Origin: Spirulina sp. DLM2.Bin59
Lineage (GTDB): Bacteria > Cyanobacteriota > Cyanobacteriia > Cyanobacteriales > Spirulinaceae
NCBI GenBank assembly: GCA_007693875.1
Contig: RECT01000238.1
Location: 1-10,077 of the forward strand
Direction: 5' to 3'
DNA length: 10,077 nt
The translations under genes and the position numbers were made by a program. The notes under the pieces are model-generated. The model was given only the letters and a program-made list of their open reading frames with translations. It was not told the DNA's origin and ran no database searches. The first letter of the stretch is position 1, and every line of letters starts with the position of its first letter. Below, one piece after another: positions 1-6,794 of this stretch.

Positions 1-374
1 ACTGTGTAGATCAAGATGGTGACGGCAAATGCACCTCCGATAGTCAGCGGGATCTGATTATTCAAGCCTTTGGTGTCCAAGCTCCCCTCGGCGGCACGCC
101 CAACGCCGAGGCCCGTCGCAGAGCAGGGTATCAATTGGGCATCCGAGTTTATCGTGCCAACTCCTTCATCCCCGGCCTAACCCTCAGAAATAGCACCAGC
201 CCCACCGAAGGGAGAGTCGAAAATAAAGCTTCCGTCGTGACATCAGGCATGGGTAGCCGCGTTCTACCCATCGTCGAAATGACCACAGAAATTTCCCGAC
301 GTGGCGTTGGGGGAACCAGCTTTAACGATCTCTGTAGACGGATTAACCGCACTCAATCCGGTGCTTGCAATTAA
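1..374 (+). CDS. hpsB: HpsB-like pseudopilin, C-terminal part (5' end outside the window)
   Basis: The reading frame is open from base 3 to the TAA at 372-374, giving about 123 C-terminal residues. An ATG at 135 lies inside this open frame and is not the real start. The visible part begins with a Cys-bracketed acidic loop, CVDQDGDGKC, which matches the DxDxDG calcium-loop pattern. It continues with YQLGIRVYRANSF and ends in a segment containing MGSRVLPIVEMTTEIS. The next two genes on the same strand are prepilin-type proteins, only 20 nt separates this stop from the next ATG, and the order fits the cyanobacterial hps (hormogonium polysaccharide) locus. From memory, HpsB-type pseudopilins have similar C-termini. 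They are thought to act in a type IV pilus/type II secretion-like machine for polysaccharide secretion and gliding. The prepilin leader cannot be checked because the N-terminus is missing. The family name is inferred from context and partial resemblance; that this is the C-terminus of a secreted or pilin-like protein is more secure. Confidence 0.6.
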   Translation, partial: CVDQDGDGKCTSDSQRDLIIQAFGVQAPLGGTPNAEARRRAGYQLGIRVYRANSFIPGLTLRNSTSPTEGRVENKASVVTSGMGSRVLPIVEMTTEISRRGVGGTSFNDLCRRINRTQSGACN

Positions 375-386
375 GATAAAGTCCTT

Positions 387-390
387 GGAG
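387..390 (+). promoter_or_regulatory. Ribosome binding site of the HpsC-like gene
   Basis: GGAG lies four bases before the ATG at 395 and supports that start. Its position within the 20-nt gap after the preceding stop suggests translation of the two genes from one message. Confidence 0.6.
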
Positions 391-394
391 AACT

Positions 395-1525
395 ATGGCC
401 CGACTACTACGATTTTTGCTCACGGCTCGACTCAAACAGCGTCAACCTAACCAAGGTTTCACCTTAATTGAGTTGCTGGTCGCCATGATCATTGCCGTCC
501 TGGTGATGACCCCTCTCATGGCCCTGGCCATCAACTTAATCAACACCGATCGCCGCGAACAGGCAAAATCCACCTCCGAGCAAGAACTCCAAGCCGCCGC
601 TGACTTTATCGCCCGTGACATCGAACGCGCCATCTATATCTATGATGCTGTTGCCCTGACGAGAAATCATAATAGTGCCACCCCCCGTGAATCGGGCATC
701 CGTGACCAAATCCCCCCCGTCAAACCCACCAGTGGCTGTAGCGATGCCACCCGCTGTCATCCCGTCCTTGCCTTCTGGACGCGCCGCCCTGTCCGCAAAG
801 CCGTTCCTGCTGACATCAATCCCAACACTACGATCAACTGTACATTAGCAACCAATCAAGGTAGGTGTGATGACACCTTTGTTTATTCGCTAGTGGTCTA
901 CTACCTCATTTTAAACAGGGATGATAATCGGGTTTGGTCTAATACGGCCCGGGTCGGTCGCTTTGAAATTTCTGATGGCGTAAAATACAATGACAACCGC
1001 TATATCGAAGACGTTAACCCCACCCATGTTTCTCCAGGCAACAGACGCGATAAAGGGTTTGTTCCCTTCGATTTGGGGTTAAATGACGAAATTCGCCTCA
1101 GTATGAACCTCTGGCAATCTGGGAGAAAAGAGCCTAGAACCCCTTTAGCCGATGAAGCCTTCACTAAACAAGTGCAAATCTTGGTGGACTACATCGATCA
1201 CACCACCCTAACAAACCCACCCACAACCCTCTGCCCTGCACCCGCAGACCCATCCTACACAGGTTGGGTTCAGTCCCCCTACTACGGTACATATAGCCCC
1301 GCCGTTACTGTGGGCAATGCCACCCCTCCCGAATTCCAAACCTATAGCTTTTATAGCTGCATTAACGCTCAAGAGGGAATTGCTAAAGTTTACTTACGGG
1401 GTAATGCCCTTGCTCGGATTCAATCCCCCAATAATCCGCCTCGATTTAGCACTAGCCCCAATATTCAAGCCTTTTTCCCTACCATCTCCATTGAAATCAA
1501 TGCACAGGGAGCCATTAATCAATAG
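395..1525 (+). CDS. hpsC: HpsC-like pseudopilin, prepilin-type N-terminal methylation domain
   Basis: This 376-residue protein has a basic 21-residue leader ending in Gly21, then the type IV prepilin-peptidase site G|FTLIE with Glu at mature position +5 (Glu26). A hydrophobic helix follows to about residue 49. That helix would anchor the protein in the inner membrane before it is built into a pseudopilus. The start is supported by GGAG four bases upstream. The region after the helix (EQELQAAADFIARDIERAIY) resembles PilW/GspJ-type minor pseudopilins. The large C-terminal domain has six cysteines (115, 121, 149, 158, 280, 322), an even number that would allow periplasmic disulfides. It is longer than a typical major pilin, consistent with a minor or tip subunit. 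It sits between an HpsB-like gene and a GspH-like gene. The hpsC name rests on gene order and general resemblance; membership of the prepilin class is seen directly. Confidence 0.72.
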   Translation: MARLLRFLLTARLKQRQPNQGFTLIELLVAMIIAVLVMTPLMALAINLINTDRREQAKSTSEQELQAAADFIARDIERAIYIYDAVALTRNHNSATPRESGIRDQIPPVKPTSGCSDATRCHPVLAFWTRRPVRKAVPADINPNTTINCTLATNQGRCDDTFVYSLVVYYLILNRDDNRVWSNTARVGRFEISDGVKYNDNRYIEDVNPTHVSPGNRRDKGFVPFDLGLNDEIRLSMNLWQSGRKEPRTPLADEAFTKQVQILVDYIDHTTLTNPPTTLCPAPADPSYTGWVQSPYYGTYSPAVTVGNATPPEFQTYSFYSCINAQEGIAKVYLRGNALARIQSPNNPPRFSTSPNIQAFFPTISIEINAQGAINQ

Positions 1526-1572
1526 TTGGGCCTTCCTTGTCTTTGCATAATCCTAAACCCCAAAGATTCCCC

Positions 1573-2331
1573 ATGATTTCCTCCACACCCCAAACAACCC
1601 AAAACCCCCAAACACAAGGGTTCACCCTGATTGAAGTCTTGGTGGTGGTCGTCATCATTGGCGTTCTCGCCGGGATCGCCGGCCCCTCCTGGATCGGCTG
1701 GGTTACACAACAGCGCATCAACGCCACCAATGGCGCGATCATCTCCGCCATCGAAAAAGCCCGCAACGATGCCCAAGCGAAAAAAGTCCCCCAAACCGTC
1801 GCCTTCCGCGTCATCGATGGCATCCCCCAGGTCGCTGTCTTCCCCGCCGTCGAGAATGACGAACTAGATGCTAATGCCCGAGGCAGACTGAATAACCTCT
1901 GGCAACAGGGACAAGTAACCGGCGTTAACCCCGGTGAAGTCCTGCTCATGACCAACCTTGCTGGAGAAAACAAACTTAATGATGACGGTGCCAGCGTCCT
2001 ACCCGCCACCACCCCCGCCAGTAGTGAAGTGAAAACGATCGCCAGCAAAGCCGATAACAATAGCTTTTGGACAAGCACCGGGAACAAACTCCCCAAGCAC
2101 CGGATCACCTTTGACCACAATGGCATCCTCTCAGGAGATAACCCTGATGCTGGATTGATGATCCTCGTTTCCATGCCCACCAACGCTGATCGCAATAACG
2201 GCATCACCGAAACCACCAAACCCATAGCATCCAAAATCCGCTGCGTGCGCGTCGGAACCCTGATCGGTGGCCTCCAATTGGGCCGCTCCGCCAATGATTG
2301 TAATCGTATGCGCCAAGGGGAAGAAGATTAA
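1573..2331 (+). CDS. GspH/FimT-type pseudopilin of the hps-like operon
   Basis: From the ATG at 1573 the protein has 252 residues: a short 16-residue leader, the cleavage site G|FTLIE with Glu at +5 (Glu21), and a long hydrophobic helix (VLVVVVIIGVLAGIAGPSW). The segment after it (INATNGAIISAIEKARNDAQ) resembles the GspH/FimT pattern in which the helix continues into a periplasmic beta domain. Two cysteines near the C-terminus (about 224 and 243) fit the terminal disulfide often seen in this group. A TTG 12 codons upstream, at 1537, is also in frame. ATG 1573 is preferred because it is a standard start and leaves a normal prepilin leader, although neither has a good Shine-Dalgarno. The gene lies 47 nt after the HpsC-like gene. 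In Nostoc-type hps loci a third pseudopilin (hpsD) follows hpsC, and this could be its counterpart, but I cannot confirm the symbol. Confidence 0.75.
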   Translation: MISSTPQTTQNPQTQGFTLIEVLVVVVIIGVLAGIAGPSWIGWVTQQRINATNGAIISAIEKARNDAQAKKVPQTVAFRVIDGIPQVAVFPAVENDELDANARGRLNNLWQQGQVTGVNPGEVLLMTNLAGENKLNDDGASVLPATTPASSEVKTIASKADNNSFWTSTGNKLPKHRITFDHNGILSGDNPDAGLMILVSMPTNADRNNGITETTKPIASKIRCVRVGTLIGGLQLGRSANDCNRMRQGEED

Positions 2332-2411
2332 CCCCCCTTAATTTCCCCCCTCTAAGCCATTTCGCCACATAGAACACCGTTTAATTATCACCTTTCACCC
2401 TAAGATAAATC

Positions 2412-2448
2412 TTGACTCCCTTTTTTGAGCTTGACTGTCCAAAGCTCA
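2412..2448 (+). promoter_or_regulatory. Possible control region of amt: TTGACT repeat and TGAGCTT dyad
   Basis: The 130-bp gap at 2332-2461 separates the pseudopilin operon from amt. It contains two direct copies of TTGACT (2412-2417 and 2431-2436) that could serve as -35 elements. It also has a perfect 7-bp inverted repeat, TGAGCTT (2426-2432) and AAGCTCA (2442-2448), 13 bases before the amt ATG. A weak -10-like ACTAAT at 2455-2460 would put transcription very near the start codon. There is no obvious Shine-Dalgarno and no GTA-N8-TAC site for the nitrogen regulator NtcA. The dyad is followed by no T run, so it does not look like an intrinsic terminator. The repeats are seen directly; a regulatory role is a guess. 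Confidence 0.3.
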
Positions 2449-2461
2449 TCCCAAACTAATA

Positions 2462-3949
2462 ATGGACACCCTCTGGTTATTACTCTGCACAGGCTTAGTT
2501 TTCCTGATGCAAGCCGGGTTTATGTGCTTGGAATCGGGCCTCACCCGATCCAAAAATAGTATTAATGTTGCAATTAAAAACATGGCAGATTTCGGTCTGT
2601 CCGTGGCCCTGTTTTGGGCATTTGGCTATGCCTTGATGTTTGGGCGATCGCACAGCGGCCTATGGGGCCTCGATGGCTTTGGGCCCAATACCGATGATCC
2701 CCAGGTAGCAGTCATCTTCCTCTTTCAAGCCATGTTCTGCGGCACAGCCACCACCATCATATCCGGCGCCCTGGCGGAGCGCGTCCGCTTTTTAGCCTAT
2801 CTCCTCATCGCCGCTTGGGTGTCCGGCATCATCTACCCCCTCTTTGGCCATTGGGCTTGGAATGACGGGGGCTGGCTGCGGGAATTGGGGTTTATTGACT
2901 TTGCCGGTTCAACAGTAGTCCATAGTGTGGGGGCTTGGGTGAGTGGTGCCGCATTGTTGATTGTTGGGGCCCGCCAAGGCCGGTTTGACCAGGGCAAAGC
3001 CGTCAAAATTCAAGGCTCTAACCTGCCGTTTTCCGTGTTGGGGGGATTCCTCCTGTGGTTTGGTTGGATTGGTTTTAATGGCGGCAGCGCCCTAGCCCTC
3101 GACGATCGCGTACCCGGCATTATCCTCAACACCATGATGGCCGCCGTCGCCGCCATGATCACTGGGATTCTCTTCACCCGGCTTCAGCATCACTATGTCC
3201 AAGTCGATGGCGTGCTCAATAGTTCCATTGCTGGCTTAGTGGCAATTACCGCCAGTTGCCACATGGTTAGCACCCCCCTGGCCATGGTAATTGGGGCCAC
3301 CGGAGCGATCATCATGTTCTGGGTGTCCTGGCTTTTAGTGCAGTGGCAGATTGATGATGCCGTGGATGCGATCGCCGTCCATGGTGGAGCCGGCCTCTGG
3401 GGAACAGTGGCGGTGGGCCTGTTTGGCGATCGCGATGCCCTCCTAGCCGGAGGGCGGTGGGCCCAGATTGCCGTGCAACTTCTCGGGGTGGGTTGCTGCT
3501 TACTCTGGTGCTTCATCCTCACCTGGGGATTGCTGAAAGTGATCGATAGCCTCTGGCCCCTGCGCGTCACCTCCGAGGCAGAGGCCCTAGGGTTAAACAT
3601 CACCGAACACCGGGCCAAAACCGAAACCTATGATCTCTTTCAAATCATGGATTACCAAGCCCGCACCTTTGACCTCAGCCAACGGGTTCCCGTTGAACCC
3701 TTCACCGAAGCCGGCCACATTGCCACCCGCTATAACCAGGTGATCGATGCCTTAGAACGGAACCAGCAACAAAACGAGGCAACACTACAGGAAATCTATG
3801 CAATCTCCGCCCATGTCGCCGCCGCCATCGACGACCCCAACGCCCCCATCGATCCCGGCCTGCTAGAACTAGCCGCCGCCCGCGAAGATGAACTGGGCCA
3901 ACTCGCCAGGTTACTGTTGCAATTAATGGCCAAAATCCACCGCGAATAA
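2462..3949 (+). CDS. amt: Ammonium transporter (Amt/Rh family) with C-terminal signalling-like tail
   Basis: This 495-residue inner-membrane protein has an Amt channel domain from residue 1 to about 388. It conducts ammonium across the membrane or senses it. Diagnostic residues by homology to E. coli AmtB are present. Asp146 and His154 sit in DFAGSTVVH, the second pore histidine His307 in VHGGAGLWG, Phe205 and Ser209 in GFNGGSA, and the outer phenylalanine pair in LFQAMFCGTATTIISGA. It starts directly at the first helix (MDTLWLLLCTGLVF), without an extra signal peptide. About 107 residues follow the channel. They include VPVEPFTEAGHIATRYNQVI, like the linker found in Amt-sensor fusions, then a helical stretch, then AREDELGQLARLLLQLMAKI, which resembles the end of a HAMP domain. 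No PAS, kinase, GGDEF or cyclase domain follows, and the downstream DNA does not continue one. The protein may be a sensor-type Amt whose partner is separate, or a shortened fusion. Transporter identity is very secure; tail function is inferred. Confidence 0.93.
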   Translation: MDTLWLLLCTGLVFLMQAGFMCLESGLTRSKNSINVAIKNMADFGLSVALFWAFGYALMFGRSHSGLWGLDGFGPNTDDPQVAVIFLFQAMFCGTATTIISGALAERVRFLAYLLIAAWVSGIIYPLFGHWAWNDGGWLRELGFIDFAGSTVVHSVGAWVSGAALLIVGARQGRFDQGKAVKIQGSNLPFSVLGGFLLWFGWIGFNGGSALALDDRVPGIILNTMMAAVAAMITGILFTRLQHHYVQVDGVLNSSIAGLVAITASCHMVSTPLAMVIGATGAIIMFWVSWLLVQWQIDDAVDAIAVHGGAGLWGTVAVGLFGDRDALLAGGRWAQIAVQLLGVGCCLLWCFILTWGLLKVIDSLWPLRVTSEAEALGLNITEHRAKTETYDLFQIMDYQARTFDLSQRVPVEPFTEAGHIATRYNQVIDALERNQQQNEATLQEIYAISAHVAAAIDDPNAPIDPGLLELAAAREDELGQLARLLLQLMAKIHRE

Positions 3950-4007
3950 AACAAGTTGCTCGATACATGCTCAATAATGGTGCGTCAGTCGCGATCCTGC
4001 TCTTTTG

Positions 4008-4111
4008 CACCCTACGATTCAATTGTATAGCAGTAGCGAAGGGGGTTAGGACATCGCGTAGGGTGGGCAATGCCCACCAGGAGAGGGTTGCGGATTTCTA
4101 GAACGTCCTAA
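4008..4111. repeat. Nested inverted repeats, MITE- or REP-like relic
   Basis: The convergent gap 3950-4128 between amt and the glycosyltransferase contains interlocking inverted repeats. CACCCTACG (4008-4016) pairs perfectly with CGTAGGGTG (4057-4065). TTAGGAC (4046-4052) pairs with GTCCTAA (4105-4111). A tight palindrome lies between them. The first two pairs overlap in extent, so alternative folds are possible. No ORF or transposase is present and no target-site duplication was recognised. This fits a small non-autonomous element or dispersed intergenic repeat of the kind common in cyanobacteria. The repeats are seen directly; their origin is inferred. Confidence 0.5.
4062..4078. repeat. 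Perfect palindrome GGTGGGCAATGCCCACC
   Basis: Two 7-bp arms, GGTGGGC and GCCCACC, flank an AAT centre and would form a strong RNA hairpin from either strand. It lies between two converging genes, where a bidirectional terminator would be expected. No T run follows on either side, so a standard intrinsic terminator is unlikely. From memory, very similar GTGGGCATTGCCCAC-type sequences are scattered through intergenic DNA of many cyanobacteria. Confidence 0.6.
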
Positions 4112-4128
4112 TCATCAGGATCAATCCA

Positions 4129-5292
4129 TTAATAGGAAGCCCAACGACTATAGTTATAGCCCACCGTCGGCATCCCCACCACATCCTGATAAAGGGATTC
4201 CAACCTTGTAATATTGGCATCCAATGTATAGCGATCTAAGACCCGTTTGCGGGCTTTTTGTCCCAATAGTTTTGTCAATTCCGGTTGATCCCGACAGATG
4301 GGCAAGATCGTCTTTAACTGGGCCGTCACATCGCTGGTATCCATCACCAAACCCGCCCCCTCATTGAGCACCTCCCCATCAGCACCGGCATCGGTGGCGA
4401 TACAGGCCACACCGCAGGCCATAGCTTCCAACAGCGCCAGGGATAACCCTTCTACCAGGGAGGGGAGGATAAACACATCCGCAGCCCGGAGGATATCAAT
4501 GCGCTTATTTTCATCGGCTTCATAACCATGCCAGATCACGCCATCCTGGGGGCCGTAGAGTTGCTGAAGACTACTGGCCAGGGGGCCATCACCAACAAGC
4601 AACAATTTGCCATGGTCGCCCATGGCGGTCTGCTTCCAAGCTTTGAGCATCGCCTCAACATTTTTTTCCGGGGCGATGCGGCCCATATAAACATACAGGC
4701 GATCGGTGTGAAGTTGGGTTTTTACCGAAGATAAACCGGGGGCGTATTTTTCCACATCTACGCCGTTGGGAATGACGCTAACCCGCGCTTCGGGAACCCC
4801 TAAACGCACCAGTAAATCCTTTTGGAGATGGGCAAACACAATGACGCGATTGTAGTTGCTTAAACAGGGGGCGTAGACTTGATAGGTGAGGAATTGGGTG
4901 CTGGATTTGAGGTTACGAAGCTTGCTGTCAAAGGGGGGGTGAAACGTGGCAACGAGGGGAATATTTAACTCAGCGCAAATCTCCGGGAGGCGAAAGTCGA
5001 GGGTTGATAGGGTCAGGGAAGCATGGACCACATCGGGATTAAGATGGCGGAGCGATCGCATTAAAACCCGGCTCGATTGCAAACTGGGGATGGTGTAAAC
5101 CTGGGATTTGTAGAGGAAAGGCAGGGTGACTTCCGCACAGGGTTGTAAGGGTTCGGTTTCCCCTGGCTCTGAAGGGGCAAAATGGAGAAAACTGACCGGA
5201 TGACCCCGATCAAGGAGAGCATTAGTGATCTCACGACCGTAGGTGACATTGCCACAAAAAGGGGTTTTTTTACCGAGCCAGGCGATGTGCAT
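4129..5292 (-). CDS. Glycosyltransferase family 4 (GT-B fold)
   Basis: This 387-residue protein has the full GT4 layout. The N-terminal acceptor domain (about 1-190) begins MHIAWLGKKTPFCGNVTYGR, with a glycine-containing loop near the start, and has VATFHPPFD at 115-122. The C-terminal nucleotide-sugar domain contains GRIAPEKN (204-211, with Arg205 and Lys210 likely contacting phosphates), LLVGDGPL, and the EX7E signature Glu281-Glu289 in EGLSLALLEAMACG. Such enzymes transfer a sugar from a nucleotide donor with retention of configuration, usually at the cytoplasmic face of the membrane. Donor and acceptor cannot be told from the sequence. ATG 5292 begins the canonical first beta strand; no clear ribosome binding site precedes it. 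It is the last gene of a minus-strand run, 50 nt after the MFS gene, so a role in glycolipid or exopolysaccharide formation is possible but inferred. Confidence 0.88.
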   Translation of the reverse strand: MHIAWLGKKTPFCGNVTYGREITNALLDRGHPVSFLHFAPSEPGETEPLQPCAEVTLPFLYKSQVYTIPSLQSSRVLMRSLRHLNPDVVHASLTLSTLDFRLPEICAELNIPLVATFHPPFDSKLRNLKSSTQFLTYQVYAPCLSNYNRVIVFAHLQKDLLVRLGVPEARVSVIPNGVDVEKYAPGLSSVKTQLHTDRLYVYMGRIAPEKNVEAMLKAWKQTAMGDHGKLLLVGDGPLASSLQQLYGPQDGVIWHGYEADENKRIDILRAADVFILPSLVEGLSLALLEAMACGVACIATDAGADGEVLNEGAGLVMDTSDVTAQLKTILPICRDQPELTKLLGQKARKRVLDRYTLDANITRLESLYQDVVGMPTVGYNYSRWASY

Positions 5293-5342
5293 GCATTCAG
5301 AGGATTGGGCAAAATAAAGAAGATAGGGGCGCGATCGCTTCC

Positions 5343-6767
5343 CTACCGCTTAATATTATTTGTTGCTGTTGATGTTAACACGGCTGTACGCGAAATCGTC
5401 CAACTCAACAATCCCCCGACTAAAACCAAGAGGGCCAAGGCATTGAGGACGGGGGACAGGCCCCAAATCGATTCCGCCACCCCCGCGAGGGCGAGGGGGA
5501 GGGAGAGGGCAATATTAACGGCATTATTTTGCAGGCCAAAGACTTTGCCCCGCATCGCTTCAGGGGTTTCTGCCTGGATGGTGGTTTGCATCGGTACACC
5601 GATGAAGGCGGCAAAAAAGCCAAGGGCGGCGGTACTGGCAAGGGCGGGGAGTAAATGCTCACTAAAGAGGGACAAACTGAAAAGGGCGATCGCCCCCCCC
5701 AAACTCCCGGAAACCGTCAGGTAGAGGGGCCGGAACTGTTGCCCCCAATGGCCCAACATAAACGCCCCAATGGCCATGCCCACACCGCCGGCCGCCAGGA
5801 GGAACCCGAACTGCTCCGGCTTTAACCCCGGAATCCCCGCCGCGAGGGGAACGGCCAACACCGCTAGGGCGGCAACAACAGAAAACAAGATAATTAACTG
5901 CACCATGGCATTGCGTACCCGATGGTTTTGGCGCAGGTACTGCACCCCATCGGCAATGTCTTGAAACACATGGGGCCGTTCAATTTTGAGGGAGGCGGCG
6001 GTTTCGCCGGTTTTGAGACAGAGGAGAATCAGACCGGCGATCGCATAGGCTCCCCCCACTAAAATCTCCCGCCCAAAAGTCCAACTGGGGTTTAACCCCC
6101 GCAAACCTTGATTAATAAACACCAACAATGGCTCCCCCACCGCAAACCCGACAATCAACAACACCATCATTGTCGTGGTGTAGAGGGAGTTGGCCGGCAA
6201 CAGTTGACCCTTGGGGACAATTAGCGGGATTGCCGTCTGTTCAGCGGGGGCAAAGAACTGCGTCAGCGTCGATACCAAAAACGTAATCACCAGCAAACCA
6301 ATAAACCCCACCGGCACATGCCACCAAGGTTCTAGATTCCCCGTCAGCCACAGCAACGGCGGAATCCCCAACACCAACGCCCCCCGCCAAAGGTTCGTCT
6401 GGACTAACACCGTTTTTTTCACCCACCGATCCACATAAACCCCTGCCAAGGAGCCAAACAGCACCGCCGGAATCGTAAAGGCAATCATCACCGCCGAAAC
6501 CCAATGGCTAATGGAGTCCGCATCCACCTGAAAATGACTGCTAATCAGGGCAATCATTAACACCAGATAGATTTTATCCGCCAATTGGGAAAAAATTTGT
6601 CCAGTCCAGAGCACCAAAAACCGACGATTCCGCACCACGGGCCCGAAGCCGGGGCCATGGTGAGCCGCCGAGGTCTGGCGAGGCTGGGAGGTTTCAGGAG
6701 GGTCTACAGCCGGTTGCGACGTCGCCAAGGGGGGGCAAACGGGGTCTGGCTCATCAAGAGTACGCAT
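5343..6767 (-). CDS. MFS transporter, probable efflux permease
   Basis: This 474-residue integral membrane protein has roughly twelve hydrophobic segments after a proline-rich cytosolic N-terminus of about 48 residues. The first helix starts near NRRFLVLWTGQIFSQLADKI. The MFS motif A is visible in the loop between helices 2 and 3 as GSLAGVYVDRWVKKTVL (about 105-120), and a long central loop splits the two six-helix halves. The pattern resembles the DHA3/EntS-like exporter group (MFS_3). The substrate is unknown. ATG 6767 is 27 nt after the recO stop and has no strong Shine-Dalgarno; an internal start nearer the first helix cannot be excluded because the N-terminal extension looks disordered. 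An eight-base C run on the plus strand (5693-5700) lies inside the gene. Position suggests co-transcription with recO and the glycosyltransferase. Confidence 0.88.
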   Translation of the reverse strand: MRTLDEPDPVCPPLATSQPAVDPPETSQPRQTSAAHHGPGFGPVVRNRRFLVLWTGQIFSQLADKIYLVLMIALISSHFQVDADSISHWVSAVMIAFTIPAVLFGSLAGVYVDRWVKKTVLVQTNLWRGALVLGIPPLLWLTGNLEPWWHVPVGFIGLLVITFLVSTLTQFFAPAEQTAIPLIVPKGQLLPANSLYTTTMMVLLIVGFAVGEPLLVFINQGLRGLNPSWTFGREILVGGAYAIAGLILLCLKTGETAASLKIERPHVFQDIADGVQYLRQNHRVRNAMVQLIILFSVVAALAVLAVPLAAGIPGLKPEQFGFLLAAGGVGMAIGAFMLGHWGQQFRPLYLTVSGSLGGAIALFSLSLFSEHLLPALASTAALGFFAAFIGVPMQTTIQAETPEAMRGKVFGLQNNAVNIALSLPLALAGVAESIWGLSPVLNALALLVLVGGLLSWTISRTAVLTSTATNNIKR

Positions 6768-6794
6768 AGGAATTGGGTGAGTCTTTAATAACGG

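Noticed and set aside
1537..1572. TTG start that would lengthen the GspH-like pseudopilin by 12 residues
   Set aside because: It is a rare start codon with no ribosome binding site. ATG 1573 gives a normal 16-residue prepilin leader.
1515..2294. A 259-codon open frame on the minus strand opposite the GspH-like pseudopilin gene
   Set aside because: It is antisense to a gene with a clear prepilin motif, has no recognisable domain, and has the biased composition of a shadow frame.
2426..2448. The amt-upstream dyad as the terminator of the pseudopilin operon
   Set aside because: The T run precedes the hairpin rather than following it, and the hairpin abuts the next start codon.
3193..3618. A 141-codon minus-strand open frame inside amt
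   Set aside because: It is antisense to the conserved pore region, where the sequence is constrained by the Amt protein.
4062..4078. The palindrome as an intrinsic terminator for amt or the glycosyltransferase
   Set aside because: The hairpin is strong, but no U run follows it in either direction.
5182..5724. A 180-codon plus-strand open frame across the glycosyltransferase-MFS junction
   Set aside because: It runs antisense to two well-supported genes and has no domain or membrane pattern of its own.
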